Origin: JAAXHH01 sp965225915
Lineage (GTDB): Bacteria > JAAXHH01
DNA length: 64,000 bases
Reading direction: 5' to 3'
Assembly (NCBI GenBank): GCA_965225915.1
Contig: OZ245326.1
Coordinates: 3,038,001 to 3,102,000, forward strand
In this document: piece by piece, positions 46,009-55,460 of the stretch
How the letters are laid out: every line of letters starts with the position of its first letter
Numbering within the stretch: the first letter of the stretch is position 1
Translations under genes and position numbers: made by a program
The notes under the pieces: generated by a model
The model's input: only the letters and a program-made list of their open reading frames with translations
Database searches by the model: none
Told to the model about the DNA's origin: nothing

Positions 46009-46475
46009 TCAACAGATGGGGCGGCCGAATCTTTCCGCCAGCACATCACGGCGGTAGTCGAATAGGTAGCTCAGTTGGTTTTTACCATCGTAGCATGTAC
46101 CATACGGCCCAGCAGTCCAGATGGCAAGGCATAATGGACGAGGTCTTCCATTTCCACCCCACGCTCCACGGATCGCAGCCGATGCTCGTGGTGCCACAAT
46201 CGGTAGGGGCCGGCTCTCTGTTCATCAATGAAGTACCTAAGTGGCTCTGCCTGAGTGATTTCCGTGATCCAGTTAAAGAAGAACATCGAGTAGAATCTGA
46301 GCTGGTATGTAATGATAAGCCCCGGGTACACCCGTTCCGGCAGATCCGAAGTTACGGTCAGTCCGATTCCCGGCGGGGTCAGATCCTGCAGGTGCTCTGG
46401 CCGGCACAGGAACTCCCAAGCCGTCTCCAGGGAAACGGGCAGGATCTGTGTTCGATGCAACCGGTAAACTTGCAT
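46009..46475 (-). pseudogene. SRPBCC (START-like) family gene with a single-base frameshift
   Basis: From ATG 46475 the frame encodes MQVYRLHRTQILPVSLETAW, the start of a polyketide-cyclase/START-like protein, and runs to a TGA at 46071. In the next frame the missing C-terminus continues as QLSYLFDYRRDVLAERFG down to 46009, a typical family ending. Adding one A to the five-A run (five T on the + strand, 46079-46083) restores a protein of about 155 residues. This is a real frameshift, a sequencing or assembly error, or possibly slippage. Such proteins usually pair with TIGR01777 epimerases, and one is divergent from it here. Confidence 0.85.
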
Positions 46476-46621
46476 GGTTTCGGGGCTCCGGTTTAATCGG
46501 TCCGTCGGTCGTGAAGCGGCCGAAGCGGAAGATCCCGTGGCCGCTCCGGGGATGCTAAGGGATTCTTCAGAACGAGTCAATTGAGAAAAGAATGGGCGAA
46601 CCGAGACACCGTGTCCCGGCC

Positions 46622-46650
46622 TTGACACTTCCTTGTATCAGTTTTAACTT
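46622..46650 (+). promoter_or_regulatory. Predicted promoter of the TIGR01777 epimerase gene
   Basis: TTGACA (46622-46627), a 17-base spacer and TAACTT (46645-46650). The expected start of transcription is at about 46657, only a few bases before the ATG at 46660. No Shine-Dalgarno is visible, so the mRNA could be leaderless. Confidence 0.45.
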
Positions 46651-46659
46651 TCGCAAATC

Positions 46660-47568
46660 ATGATCATTCTTGTAACAGGTGGATCAGGGCTGATCGGCCG
46701 CCGGTTGATCCCATTTCTCGAGTCGCTGGGCCATCGTGTCGTTCGTCTGGTTCGATCGAGGGACAGGATCGGCGAGAAGGCGATCTTCTGGTCCACCGCG
46801 GCTGGCCGGTTTCACTGGGAAGATCCCGACGGGATAGACGCTGTCGTGCATTTGGCGGGCGAGTCGATCATGGGAAGATGGACTCCGGCCAAGAAAGCGC
46901 AAATTCGTGATAGCCGCGTCGACACGACACGCAAGCTGTGTGAGTTCCTGGCTACACTGGAATCCCCGCCCGCAACCCTGGTGGCCGCGTCTGCAATCGG
47001 TTTTTACGGCGACCGCGGCGAGGAGTTGCTCGGGGAGGAGTCTCTATCGGGGGACGGATATCTTCCCCGGGTTTGCAGGCAGTGGGAAGCGGCAACCGGG
47101 CCTGCCCACCAGGCCGGGATACGGGTCGTGAATCTACGCATTGGCATAGTGCTTACCCTGGAGGGCGGCGCGCTCGCCCGCATGTACACGCCCTTCAGGC
47201 TGGGACTGGGCGGCAGGATCGGAGACGGCCGCCAGTACATGAGCTGGATTTCCCGTGAAGACTTGACCGCCATCGTCCGATACGCCCTGGAAACCGAAGA
47301 CCTGGCAGGTCCTGTCAACGCGGTTTCTCCCCAACCCGTTACCAACGCCGAATTCACCCGGCTTCTCGGCATGGTGTTGAAGCGCCCGACTTCCTTTACG
47401 GTACCCTCCTTCCTGGTCCAACTGGCGTTTGGCGAGATGGGAAGAGACCTGTTGCTGGCGAGCTCACGGGTCCGCCCCGAACGCTTGCTGGAAGCGGAAT
47501 TCGCATACCGGCATCCCGATCTGAAGTCTGCCCTGGACGACCTGTTGCAGCGGCGTACTCCGAGTTGA
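46660..47568 (+). CDS. TIGR01777 family NAD(P)-dependent epimerase-like protein
   Basis: The 302-residue extended-SDR protein has the cofactor loop ILVTGGSGLIGRRLIPFL, VVHLAGESIMGRW and the family ending RPERLLEAEFAYRHPDLKSALDDLL. Formerly named cell-division inhibitor SulA in error. The function is unknown; the family often occurs fused or next to an SRPBCC domain, and here that partner (frameshifted) is divergent at 46475. Confidence 0.92.
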   Translation: MIILVTGGSGLIGRRLIPFLESLGHRVVRLVRSRDRIGEKAIFWSTAAGRFHWEDPDGIDAVVHLAGESIMGRWTPAKKAQIRDSRVDTTRKLCEFLATLESPPATLVAASAIGFYGDRGEELLGEESLSGDGYLPRVCRQWEAATGPAHQAGIRVVNLRIGIVLTLEGGALARMYTPFRLGLGGRIGDGRQYMSWISREDLTAIVRYALETEDLAGPVNAVSPQPVTNAEFTRLLGMVLKRPTSFTVPSFLVQLAFGEMGRDLLLASSRVRPERLLEAEFAYRHPDLKSALDDLLQRRTPS

Positions 47569-47632
47569 TTTTCTGCCAGGACGCCACTACTGCGGCGTGC
47601 TGTGCGCCTAAACCACCCATGGTGGACATGCC

Positions 47633-49252
47633 ATGACGAACGATAACCAGCATCAAACATCCGGTACAGGGGTAGCGCAGACAAGCGGATTTCTCGATGT
47701 CATCGAGCGGGTCGGGAATCGCCTGCCGGATCCTATAACGCTCTTTTTGATCGGCGCGCTGTTTGTCGTCGTGCTGTCCGATATCGCGGCCCGTGGAGAG
47801 TGGACCGTAGTCCAGCAGCTTCCGGAACAGGTGGTCCGCGAGGACGGATCGACGGGCGTGGAGTGGCGCGAGACCGGGAAGGCCTTCACGTCCACCAGCC
47901 TGCTCTCGAGCGACGGTCTATTCTGGGTGATCGGTAACATGGTTGACAATTTCATGAAGTTTCCGCCGCTCGGCGTCGTCCTGGTGGGGATGCTGGGAAT
48001 CGGCGTAGCAGAGCGGACAGGCATGATCGGTGCCCTGCTCAAGGCGTTTATGATGGCGGTGCCTGGCAGGCTGTTGACTCCGGCCATGGTCTTTATCGGC
48101 ATCATGTCGTCCATGACGCTCGACGCCGGGTATGTGATTCTACCGCCCCTTGCGGCTGCACTGTACAAGGCTGTTGGCCGGGCTCCACTGGCCGGACTCG
48201 CCGCCGTATTCGCGGGAGTTTCGGCGGGCTTCAACGCCAATCTCTTCGTGACCGGCCTGGATCCTCTGCTGGCGGGGCTTTCCACGGCCGGGGCGCAGAC
48301 GATCGATTCGGCCTACCAGGTCGCCGCCACCTGCAACTGGTATTTCATGATCGTGTCCACCGTGGTCATGACGCTCGTGGGTTGGGTCGTTACGGCCTGG
48401 TTCGTCGAGCGCCGCCTGGCGGGTAAGTCCCCCGAGGATGGTGGACCCGCGCCCGTGTCGACATCGGCACCGAATCCGGACGAACACGCACTTGCCTCCG
48501 AAGAAAAACGGGGACTTTGGCGGGCATTACTGGCGTTCACTACGGTATTCCTCCTGATCGTATTCATGATTCTGTGGCCCGGTGCGCCGTTGCATGGGAC
48601 GGGCGCGTTGTTTGACCGGTGGGTGGAGGCCATCGTACCCCTGTTGCTTTTCTGCTTTATTCTGCCCGGCATCGTGTACGGTATTTCGGTAGGCTCCATA
48701 AAGAACGACAAGGATGGGGCCCGGCTCCTCATCGAAACCATGTCCACCATGGCGCCGATCATCGTCCTGGCCTTCTTCGCCGCCCAGTTCATCGCGTACT
48801 TCCAGTACTCGGGTCTCGGCCAGATGCTGGCGATGGCTGGCGGACAGGCTTTGGGTCAGGCACAGATGCCTTCCTGGATGTTGATGATCGCTTTTATTCT
48901 CGTCACCCTGGTGTTCAACCTGCTGATCGGTTCCATGTCGGCCAAGTACGCGTTGTTCGCACCGATATTCATACCCATGTTCATGATGGTGGGCATCAGC
49001 CCCGAACTGACGCAGGCGGCATACCGGATCGGCGATTCCGTCAGCAACACCATCACACCCCTGAATCCCTATCTGGTGATCATCCTGGTATTCATGCGAC
49101 AGTACGTACCGAAGGGGGGCATGGGTACGTTGATCTCCACGATGCTTCCCTACACCGTGGTTTTCACCGTTGTATGGACGCTGATCCTCGTGGTCTGGAT
49201 GGCGCTGGGCATTCCCCTCGGTCCCGGTGGCGGACTGGTTTACATACCCTGA
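47633..49252 (+). CDS. AbgT family transporter
   Basis: The 539-residue protein has about ten to twelve membrane segments. It starts with the family hallmark FLDVIERVGNRLPDPITLFLIGALF in separate blocks and has the late SMSAKYALFAPIFIPMFM and TPLNPYLVIILVFM regions. The first characterised member imports p-aminobenzoyl-glutamate; others export sulfonamides. The substrate here is unknown. A long loop (about 265-290) is Pro/Ser-rich. Confidence 0.92.
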   Translation: MTNDNQHQTSGTGVAQTSGFLDVIERVGNRLPDPITLFLIGALFVVVLSDIAARGEWTVVQQLPEQVVREDGSTGVEWRETGKAFTSTSLLSSDGLFWVIGNMVDNFMKFPPLGVVLVGMLGIGVAERTGMIGALLKAFMMAVPGRLLTPAMVFIGIMSSMTLDAGYVILPPLAAALYKAVGRAPLAGLAAVFAGVSAGFNANLFVTGLDPLLAGLSTAGAQTIDSAYQVAATCNWYFMIVSTVVMTLVGWVVTAWFVERRLAGKSPEDGGPAPVSTSAPNPDEHALASEEKRGLWRALLAFTTVFLLIVFMILWPGAPLHGTGALFDRWVEAIVPLLLFCFILPGIVYGISVGSIKNDKDGARLLIETMSTMAPIIVLAFFAAQFIAYFQYSGLGQMLAMAGGQALGQAQMPSWMLMIAFILVTLVFNLLIGSMSAKYALFAPIFIPMFMMVGISPELTQAAYRIGDSVSNTITPLNPYLVIILVFMRQYVPKGGMGTLISTMLPYTVVFTVVWTLILVVWMALGIPLGPGGGLVYIP

Positions 49253-49320
49253 GCCATCCCCGCTTCGCGCATGTTCCCGGACGGAGGGGTTGTACTCTAC
49301 TGCGATGGCTGATGTTGAAA

Positions 49321-50739
49321 TCAGTCGCGTTCGCCGCTGTTTTTGGATTGTCTTCGCATAAAGTAATAGGCAGGGATCCCCAGGGCGGTCAGGGCGAGTC
49401 CCGCGAAGGATTCTCCAGGCGTCTCGAACAGCATGTTGACAAGAATGCCGGCGGATCCGGCAATGAACAGCAGCGGAACGAGGGGGTAGCCCCAGGCTTT
49501 GTAGGGCCTGGGCATGTGAGGCAGTTTCTTTCTCAGTGTGAAAACCGCGGCCGCGCCTGCGATCCAAAGCATAAGATTGGCGAAGGTCACAAAGGTAATC
49601 AGGTTTTCGAACGTACCGCTGAGCGTTAGCACACAGGCCCAGAAAGCCTGCAGTATGACAGCCTGGCCCGGTGTGCGGTACCTGGGATGGACAGCGGCTG
49701 CCCGTTTGAAGAACAGCCTGTCCCTCGCCATGGCGAAATAGACCCGGGGCCCAACCAGTACGCTGCTGTTCAGCGCGCCGACGATGGACACGATGACTGC
49801 GGCCGACAGCAGCACGGCGCCCGTTTCACCGAAGAGGACATTGGCGGCGGCCTCTCCGACACGAACGACTCCGGCCATCTCGTCGACAGGCAACGCCCTC
49901 AGGTAGATCAAGTTTACCAGAAAGTAGATCACGGTAACACTTGCGGTGCCCATGATCAGGGCCCGCGGCAGGTTACGTGACGGCTCCCTTACCTCGCCGG
50001 CGACGAAGGTAACCTCCTCCCAGCCGGCAAAGGTCCATGATACCGCGATCATCGCGACGCCGAAGGCGACCACAAGTTGCCCGAAGTCTATGCCCTGCGC
50101 GTTGATTCGAAAGTCGATCGGCTGTGTGTTCGCTCCCCAGATGCCCAATAGGATGAAAATGCCAAGCGCGGCGATCTTGATTACCGAGGATACATTGGTG
50201 ATGTACTTGCTGAAAGTGACTCCGCGGTAGTTTACCACCGTCAGGAATATGATCAGGGTGAGTGCGGTAACGTGGCCGGCCGACAGGCTGTAATGGAAGG
50301 TCCAGCCGGGAAAGTTGACTTCGGTTTCGAAAAACACGTTGGCCATACCGAGCGAAGGGATGAAATACCCGAAGTATTCGGCGAATCCCACGCCAAGCGC
50401 GGCGATGATACCGGAAAGGTACATCATGAAAGTCACCCAACCGAAGAGAAACCCGCAAAACGGACCATAGGCTTCCCTGAGGTACACGTACTGACCCCCG
50501 GCCCTGGGCATGGCGGCCCCGAGTTCGGCGTAGGCCAGCGCGCCGAAAAGGGCATGCAGGCCGCCGATCAGCCAGGCGAGGAGAATGAGGGACGCGGACG
50601 GTATGCCCCTGGCCATCAGGCCGGTCGTGAGGAAAATCCCCGATCCGATAACGATGCCGACGATGATCATCGTCGTGTCGAAAAGGCCCAGTTGGCGAAC
50701 CAGACCAGTCTTTTCTTTTTGATTTGAGGGTATTGCCAT
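49321..50739 (-). CDS. APC family amino acid permease
   Basis: The 472-residue protein has about twelve membrane segments and the APC opening LGLFDTTMIIVGIVIGSGIFLTTG, PRAGGQYVYLREAYGPFCGFLFGW and WEEVTFVAGEVREPSRNLPRAL. The pattern is closest to the LAT-type exchangers. The start at ATG 50739 gives a family-like N-terminus; the in-frame upstream ATG at 50859 adds 40 residues without homology. It converges with abgT. Confidence 0.9.
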   Translation of the reverse strand: MAIPSNQKEKTGLVRQLGLFDTTMIIVGIVIGSGIFLTTGLMARGIPSASLILLAWLIGGLHALFGALAYAELGAAMPRAGGQYVYLREAYGPFCGFLFGWVTFMMYLSGIIAALGVGFAEYFGYFIPSLGMANVFFETEVNFPGWTFHYSLSAGHVTALTLIIFLTVVNYRGVTFSKYITNVSSVIKIAALGIFILLGIWGANTQPIDFRINAQGIDFGQLVVAFGVAMIAVSWTFAGWEEVTFVAGEVREPSRNLPRALIMGTASVTVIYFLVNLIYLRALPVDEMAGVVRVGEAAANVLFGETGAVLLSAAVIVSIVGALNSSVLVGPRVYFAMARDRLFFKRAAAVHPRYRTPGQAVILQAFWACVLTLSGTFENLITFVTFANLMLWIAGAAAVFTLRKKLPHMPRPYKAWGYPLVPLLFIAGSAGILVNMLFETPGESFAGLALTALGIPAYYFMRRQSKNSGERD

Positions 50740-50892
50740 ATATTGAAAGCAGGGGTCGTTCAGCCAGGTGGACGTGGCCGGACATGGACGCCGCCGAGGG
50801 CGGCCGTATGGTAGCGGAAAGCGAACGACCATGGTACTAATTCGGGAAGGGCAAGTCAAGAATGGACTGGATCAACGAAAGGATAGCGCACG

Positions 50893-51693
50893 GTGAACGA
50901 TATGGCCCTGGACCTGGTAAATCATGAGCAATACCCGCTGCACAGACCCGGATCGGCCGCGTACCGGGTACTGGTGGAACGATGCCGGGACGACCTCGCA
51001 AAACAGAGCGCCTGCCTGCTTCATGGCTTCACCACGGAAGAAGCAACGGAACGCATGGTGACGGAGGCGGACCGGATCGCGCCCGATGCCTTTTCCTGCA
51101 GGGACACCCACAATGTCTATATGGATGAGAACGACGAAAGATACCCGCCGGATCACCCGCGCAGGCGGCCACAGACCACGATACTGGATTCAATCGCCTT
51201 CGACCAGATCCGCCCCACGGACGGTCTGCACCGGTTGTATACCTGGGATCCCCTGCTGTCCTTCATCGCCGATGTGCTGAACAAGACGCACTACTACAGG
51301 ATGGCCGATCCCCTTGCGGCGTTGACCGTCAACGTCATGCGTGAGGGCCAGAACCACGGGTGGCACTTTGACGAGGCCGAGGTCACGACCACGCTGATGC
51401 TGCAGGCGCCCGAAGAGGGCGGCGCTTTCGAGTACGCCCCGAACGTCCGGCCGGAGGACGTCGGCAGCTATGAAACCGTAGACCGGGTCTTGAAGGGCCG
51501 CTATCCCGACGTGCGGACGCTCAAGGCGAAGCCAGGTACGCTGATTCTCTTCGTTGGATCCCGTTCCATGCACCGGGTTACCGAGGTGAAAGGAGGCGTC
51601 ACCCGGTACGTGGCCGTTTTCTGTTTCAAGGACCAGCCGGATGTCTACAACAGCCCCGAGGTGCAGAAGCTGTTCTACGGACGCACGGCCTGA
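50893..51693 (+). CDS. 2-oxoglutarate/Fe(II)-type oxygenase
   Basis: The 266-residue protein shows the HxD...H iron triad of the double-stranded beta helix: His158-Phe-Asp160 in HGWHFDEAEVTTTLMLQ, His227 in SMHRVTEV, and Arg238 in TRYVAVFCF for 2-oxoglutarate. The start is GTG 50893 after AAAGG, with ATG 50902 as an alternative. The N-terminal 140 residues do not resemble a named subgroup. It is 56 bases before the FAD oxidoreductase gene on the same strand and may share its transcript. The substrate is unknown. Confidence 0.82.
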   Translation: MNDMALDLVNHEQYPLHRPGSAAYRVLVERCRDDLAKQSACLLHGFTTEEATERMVTEADRIAPDAFSCRDTHNVYMDENDERYPPDHPRRRPQTTILDSIAFDQIRPTDGLHRLYTWDPLLSFIADVLNKTHYYRMADPLAALTVNVMREGQNHGWHFDEAEVTTTLMLQAPEEGGAFEYAPNVRPEDVGSYETVDRVLKGRYPDVRTLKAKPGTLILFVGSRSMHRVTEVKGGVTRYVAVFCFKDQPDVYNSPEVQKLFYGRTA

Positions 51694-51749
51694 CTAAGGC
51701 GGGTTCGAGGAACACGGTCGCTTTTCGGATCGCTACAGGAGGTGGACCA

Positions 51750-53024
51750 TTGCAAGCGGTGATCATTGGGAACGGCGTAACAGGCGTAACGGCCGCCACG
51801 CGGCTGAGGCAGCTTCAGCCGGACTGGAAGATCACGCTGGTTTCGGGTGAATCGGCCTACCACTACTCCCGTCCCGCCCTGATGTACATTTTCATGGGGC
51901 ACATGAGCTACGAGGCGACGAAGCCCTTCGAAGACCGCTTCTGGCGCGACCATCGACTCGACCTGCTAAGGGACTGGGTCACCGGAATCGATATCGAAAA
52001 CAAACAACTGGCGTTGCACAGGAACGGCCAATTGCCCTACGACCGGCTTCTGATCGCCACCGGTGCGAAGTCGAACAAGTTCGGCTGGCCCGGGCAGGAT
52101 ATCGAGGGCGTGCAGGGTTTGTACAACCTGAAGGATCTGCGGCAGTTGTACAAGAACGTGGAACGGGCTGAGCGGGCCGTAATCGTCGGCGGCGGGTTGA
52201 TCGGCATCGAACTGGCCGAAATGCTGCATTCCAGGCATATCGACGTCACGTTTCTCATAAGGGAGTCGTCCTACTGGTGCAACATCCTGCCCATGGAAGA
52301 GTCGGGCATGATCAACCGATTGATCGAGGAACAGGGCATCGGCCTGATCACGGAAACGAATCTCAAGGAAATCGTGGACGACTGGACCGGACGGGTCGAG
52401 GCAGTCATCACTGAATTCGACGAGCGGATCGACTGCCAGGTGGTCGGCCTGACGCCGGGCGTATCTCCCAATACGGACCTGGTGAAAACGACTCCCATTG
52501 AAACGGGGCGGGGCGTCCTGGTCGACTCGTGCTTCCGTACCAACATTCCCGACATCTACGCCGCCGGGGACTGTGCGGAAATCGTCAACCGTAACGGGGG
52601 CCGCAACCTGATTCAGCAGGTCTGGTACACGGGCAGGAAACAGGGCCTGGCCGCGGGCGAGATCCTGGCGGGCGAAGAAAAGGAATACGACCCGGGTATC
52701 TGGTACAATTCCGCCAAGTTCTTCGACCTGGAGTACCAGACTTACGGCATGATATTGAGTACGCCCCAACCCGGCGAGCACCACCTTTTCTGGGAACATC
52801 CTTCCCACCGTCACGCCGTCCGCATTGTCAGTACCGACGGTTGCATCAAGGCCTTCAATTTCATGGGGATACGCGCTCGGCACGAGGTGTGCGAACGATG
52901 GATCTCCGAGAAGCGAAGCGTACAGTACGTGCTCGATCACCTCGAAGAAGCCAACTTCGATCCGGAGTTCTTTGTCCGGCACGAGACGGAGATCGTTCGC
53001 TCATTAAAGGAGCAACTCGCATGA
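51750..53024 (+). CDS. FAD/NAD(P)-dependent pyridine nucleotide-disulfide oxidoreductase
   Basis: The 424-residue protein starts at TTG 51750 behind a perfect AGGAGGT (51737-51743). It has two Rossmann motifs, AVIIGNGVTGVTAATRL at the start for FAD and AVIVGGGLIGIELAEML near 146-162 for NAD(P)H, plus LLIATGAKSN and DIYAAGDCAEI. No redox CxxxxC pair is seen, so it resembles ferredoxin or nitrite reductase flavoproteins rather than disulfide reductases. It overlaps the next gene by 4 bases, suggesting the two proteins work as one unit. Confidence 0.9.
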   Translation: MQAVIIGNGVTGVTAATRLRQLQPDWKITLVSGESAYHYSRPALMYIFMGHMSYEATKPFEDRFWRDHRLDLLRDWVTGIDIENKQLALHRNGQLPYDRLLIATGAKSNKFGWPGQDIEGVQGLYNLKDLRQLYKNVERAERAVIVGGGLIGIELAEMLHSRHIDVTFLIRESSYWCNILPMEESGMINRLIEEQGIGLITETNLKEIVDDWTGRVEAVITEFDERIDCQVVGLTPGVSPNTDLVKTTPIETGRGVLVDSCFRTNIPDIYAAGDCAEIVNRNGGRNLIQQVWYTGRKQGLAAGEILAGEEKEYDPGIWYNSAKFFDLEYQTYGMILSTPQPGEHHLFWEHPSHRHAVRIVSTDGCIKAFNFMGIRARHEVCERWISEKRSVQYVLDHLEEANFDPEFFVRHETEIVRSLKEQLA

Positions 53025-54472
53025 GCACTTCGCCCCCTGCACCGACGCTGATAGACCCCGATACCATTTCCTACCTCTACGATGAGGAGGCCGACGGGTT
53101 CGGCGAGCCGCCGTCCATTGCCGAGGCGCCCAGGAATCCGGGCCTCTTGATCTCCGCCGGAGTAGTTGGACTGGGTGTCCTGGCGCTCGTCGTCTCGTTG
53201 CTCGGCATGCCCATGTCCGGCACGTGGACCCCCTTTCTGCTGTCCTTCGGGCTGTTGTCCGCCGGAACGATCGGGTACGCCTGGTTCACCTACAAGAACT
53301 CGGTGCCCGGCATCAAGCACGATGGGATCATGTTCGGCAACACCACGCACCGGGGCGCCATCGCATGGGGGCTGGGCATAGCGTTTACCGGATTCTACGT
53401 GGTGCTCTACTGGTGGCCGGAATACCTGGCGCGCGCGATTACGCTCGTTGATCCGCTATCGCTGGTCCTGGCCGGCCAGCCTGCGAACCAGTGGTTTCTC
53501 TACGGGTTTCTCTACACGATGGCCGTGGTGCTCTTCGGATTCCGCATGTTCATGAAGTACCGCCACAATCGCTATCAAATCATCCGGACCACCTCGGTGA
53601 TGTTCTTTCAGCTTATCCTGGCCTTTATCCTTCCCCAGTTTCTCCGGGCGCTCAACGAACCCGAGTTTTACTTCAGTTATTTCTGGCCGCTCAAGTACGA
53701 CTACCTCTTTCCGGGTACCGTGGACTATCTCGTCAATAGCCCGGGCGGGCTGGGATTGTTCATGGTGTTCTGGGGTGCGGCCTGTACTTTCGTGGCTACA
53801 CCGATACTCACTTATTACTACGGCAAGCGGTGGTACTGCTCATGGGTATGCGGTTGCGGCGGTCTCGCCGAAACCCTGGGCGATCCCTGGCGGCATTTGA
53901 CGCCGAAGTCGACCGTCTCGTGGAAAGTCGAGCGCGTCACCATCTACGCCGTGTTGCTGCTGATCATACTGACGACAGCCGTGCTCTGGGTGAGCAGTAC
54001 GTCACAGGGCGCGCTGAGCGCCTATTCCGCTCCGCTGAAACAGTGGTACGGCTTCTATATCGGCGCGGTGTTCGCGGGGGTGATCGGCGTGGGGTTCTAT
54101 CCCGTCCTCGGCAACAGGGTCTGGTGCCGTTTCGGATGCCCGATGGCCGCGGTGCTGGGCATCATCCAGCGCTTTTTCTCCCGGTTCCGCATCACGACCA
54201 ACGGCGGCCAGTGCATGTCCTGCGGCAACTGCACCACCTATTGCGAAATGGGCATCGACGTGAGGGCTTACGCGGAGCGCGGCGAGAACATCGTCAGGTC
54301 TTCCTGCGTGGGGTGCGGCGTCTGTTCGGCCGTGTGCCCCCGCGGTGTGCTCAAGCTCGAGAACGGAAAGTCGTACGGCGACCGCTACCCCGGGTCCGAT
54401 AAACCGCTGGACGCTTTCGCCACCGCCATAAAGGGCGCCCGGGTTTACGGTGACCGGGATGGTTACGTTTGA
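53021..54472 (+). CDS. Membrane-bound 4Fe-4S protein of the NosR/NapH/CcoG kind
   Basis: The 483-residue protein has a short soluble start, at least six membrane segments (about 45-390), then a cytoplasmic tail with two [4Fe-4S] sites: CMSCGNCTTYC and CVGCGVCSAVC, each CxxCxxCxxxC. Cys motifs YCSWVCGCGG and WCRFGCPMAA lie at the membrane boundary, as in NapH and NosR. It would move electrons between a quinone or flavin pool and a partner. ATG 53021 shares ATGA with the upstream stop and follows AAAGGAG. Confidence 0.88.
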   Translation: MSTSPPAPTLIDPDTISYLYDEEADGFGEPPSIAEAPRNPGLLISAGVVGLGVLALVVSLLGMPMSGTWTPFLLSFGLLSAGTIGYAWFTYKNSVPGIKHDGIMFGNTTHRGAIAWGLGIAFTGFYVVLYWWPEYLARAITLVDPLSLVLAGQPANQWFLYGFLYTMAVVLFGFRMFMKYRHNRYQIIRTTSVMFFQLILAFILPQFLRALNEPEFYFSYFWPLKYDYLFPGTVDYLVNSPGGLGLFMVFWGAACTFVATPILTYYYGKRWYCSWVCGCGGLAETLGDPWRHLTPKSTVSWKVERVTIYAVLLLIILTTAVLWVSSTSQGALSAYSAPLKQWYGFYIGAVFAGVIGVGFYPVLGNRVWCRFGCPMAAVLGIIQRFFSRFRITTNGGQCMSCGNCTTYCEMGIDVRAYAERGENIVRSSCVGCGVCSAVCPRGVLKLENGKSYGDRYPGSDKPLDAFATAIKGARVYGDRDGYV

Positions 54473-54482
54473 AGCTCGTTGA

Positions 54483-54506
54483 AACTCCGGGCGACCGCCC
54501 GGAGTT
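54483..54506. terminator. Palindromic hairpin between convergent genes
   Basis: AACTCCGGGC and GCCCGGAGTT pair perfectly (10 bp) around the loop GACC. It lies just after the membrane ferredoxin stop at 54472 and touches the stop of the convergent AEC gene. T-tracts are weak on both sides, so it is either a bidirectional terminator or an mRNA-stabilising hairpin. Confidence 0.6.
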
Positions 54507-55411
54507 CACCTGACCAGGAAAATCACCACCGCGACCGTGACGATGCTGCACACGGTGGAAAGGAACACGGCATTGGCCGCAAAATCTTCCTTGCTGCCGA
54601 ATTCCATCGCGATCAATACCGTGTTGATGGCGGTGGGATAACTGGTTGATACCACCAGGATAGGGGCGATCCTCGGATCTATATCCAGCAGGAGAACGAG
54701 CCCGTATCCGATCACGGGAGAAACCACCAGCCTGCATATCAGGGACGTCAGGCTGGCCTGCCAGGCATAAGTTATGCGGGTCCGGGCCAGTTGCATGCCC
54801 AGTGTGACCAGGGCCATGGGGACGAGCGCCTCGGCCAGATACTCCAGGGGAAGCCAGACAACGGCCGGCAGTTGCAATCCGTAATTCCGGATTGTGAACG
54901 CCAGGACCAGCGCGTATACGAAGGGCATCCTGAGGGATTGAAGGAGCGCTTTCCGCGCCGAGGTGCGTCCAGCCGACACGATGAACAGACCTAGGGTGAA
55001 CACGAGGAAATTCTGGACGGCCAGGATGATGGACTGGACGGCCAGGCCGAGAACCGGAAAGGCCAGTTCGCTTGCCGGAAAGCCGTAGTTGCCGCTGTTG
55101 TAGTACATGACGGAAAGGCTGAAAGACTGTTTCATGTCCTTCCTGTATCCCATGAACAGCGAAGCGGCCACGCTCAGCACGTAAAGCGCGAGCAGCATAA
55201 GCAGGCAGAATACGCTGGTGTCCCATGCAAAATCGGCGGAAAGTTCGGATTGGATCAGGGATACGACGAGCGCGGCGGGCATGACCAGGTACAGCAGTAT
55301 CCTCGTCAAGGCCTGCAGATCGAATTGCCATTTTTTCTGCAACACGTACCCGAGGAAGATGAGGACGAAGATCGGCGCGATGATATCGATCAGGATGTTC
55401 AGAAATGGCAT
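54506..55411 (-). CDS. AEC family (auxin efflux carrier-like) permease
   Basis: The 301-residue protein has ten membrane segments in two inverted halves and typical AEC motifs: LQALTRILLYLVMPAALV, YYNSGNYGFPASELAF and TSYPTAINTVLIAMEFG. Bacterial members export malate, other organic acids or unknown solutes. It is likely read together with the SDR gene upstream at 56246 (49-base gap). Confidence 0.9.
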   Translation of the reverse strand: MPFLNILIDIIAPIFVLIFLGYVLQKKWQFDLQALTRILLYLVMPAALVVSLIQSELSADFAWDTSVFCLLMLLALYVLSVAASLFMGYRKDMKQSFSLSVMYYNSGNYGFPASELAFPVLGLAVQSIILAVQNFLVFTLGLFIVSAGRTSARKALLQSLRMPFVYALVLAFTIRNYGLQLPAVVWLPLEYLAEALVPMALVTLGMQLARTRITYAWQASLTSLICRLVVSPVIGYGLVLLLDIDPRIAPILVVSTSYPTAINTVLIAMEFGSKEDFAANAVFLSTVCSIVTVAVVIFLVR

Positions 55412-55460
55412 TTGGTCGGAGGTAAGGGTCTAAGGAGGTTGGGGGTGCCGGAGCTTGGAA

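Noticed and set aside
46066..46080. tRNA-like stretch GTAGCTCAGTTGGTT
   Set aside because: It resembles a D arm, but no acceptor, anticodon or T arm follows. It falls in the 3' part of the frameshifted SRPBCC gene.
49253..49320. AGCCATC and GATGGCT inverted arms between abgT and the APC gene
   Set aside because: The loop of more than 40 bases and lack of a T-run make it unconvincing as a terminator.
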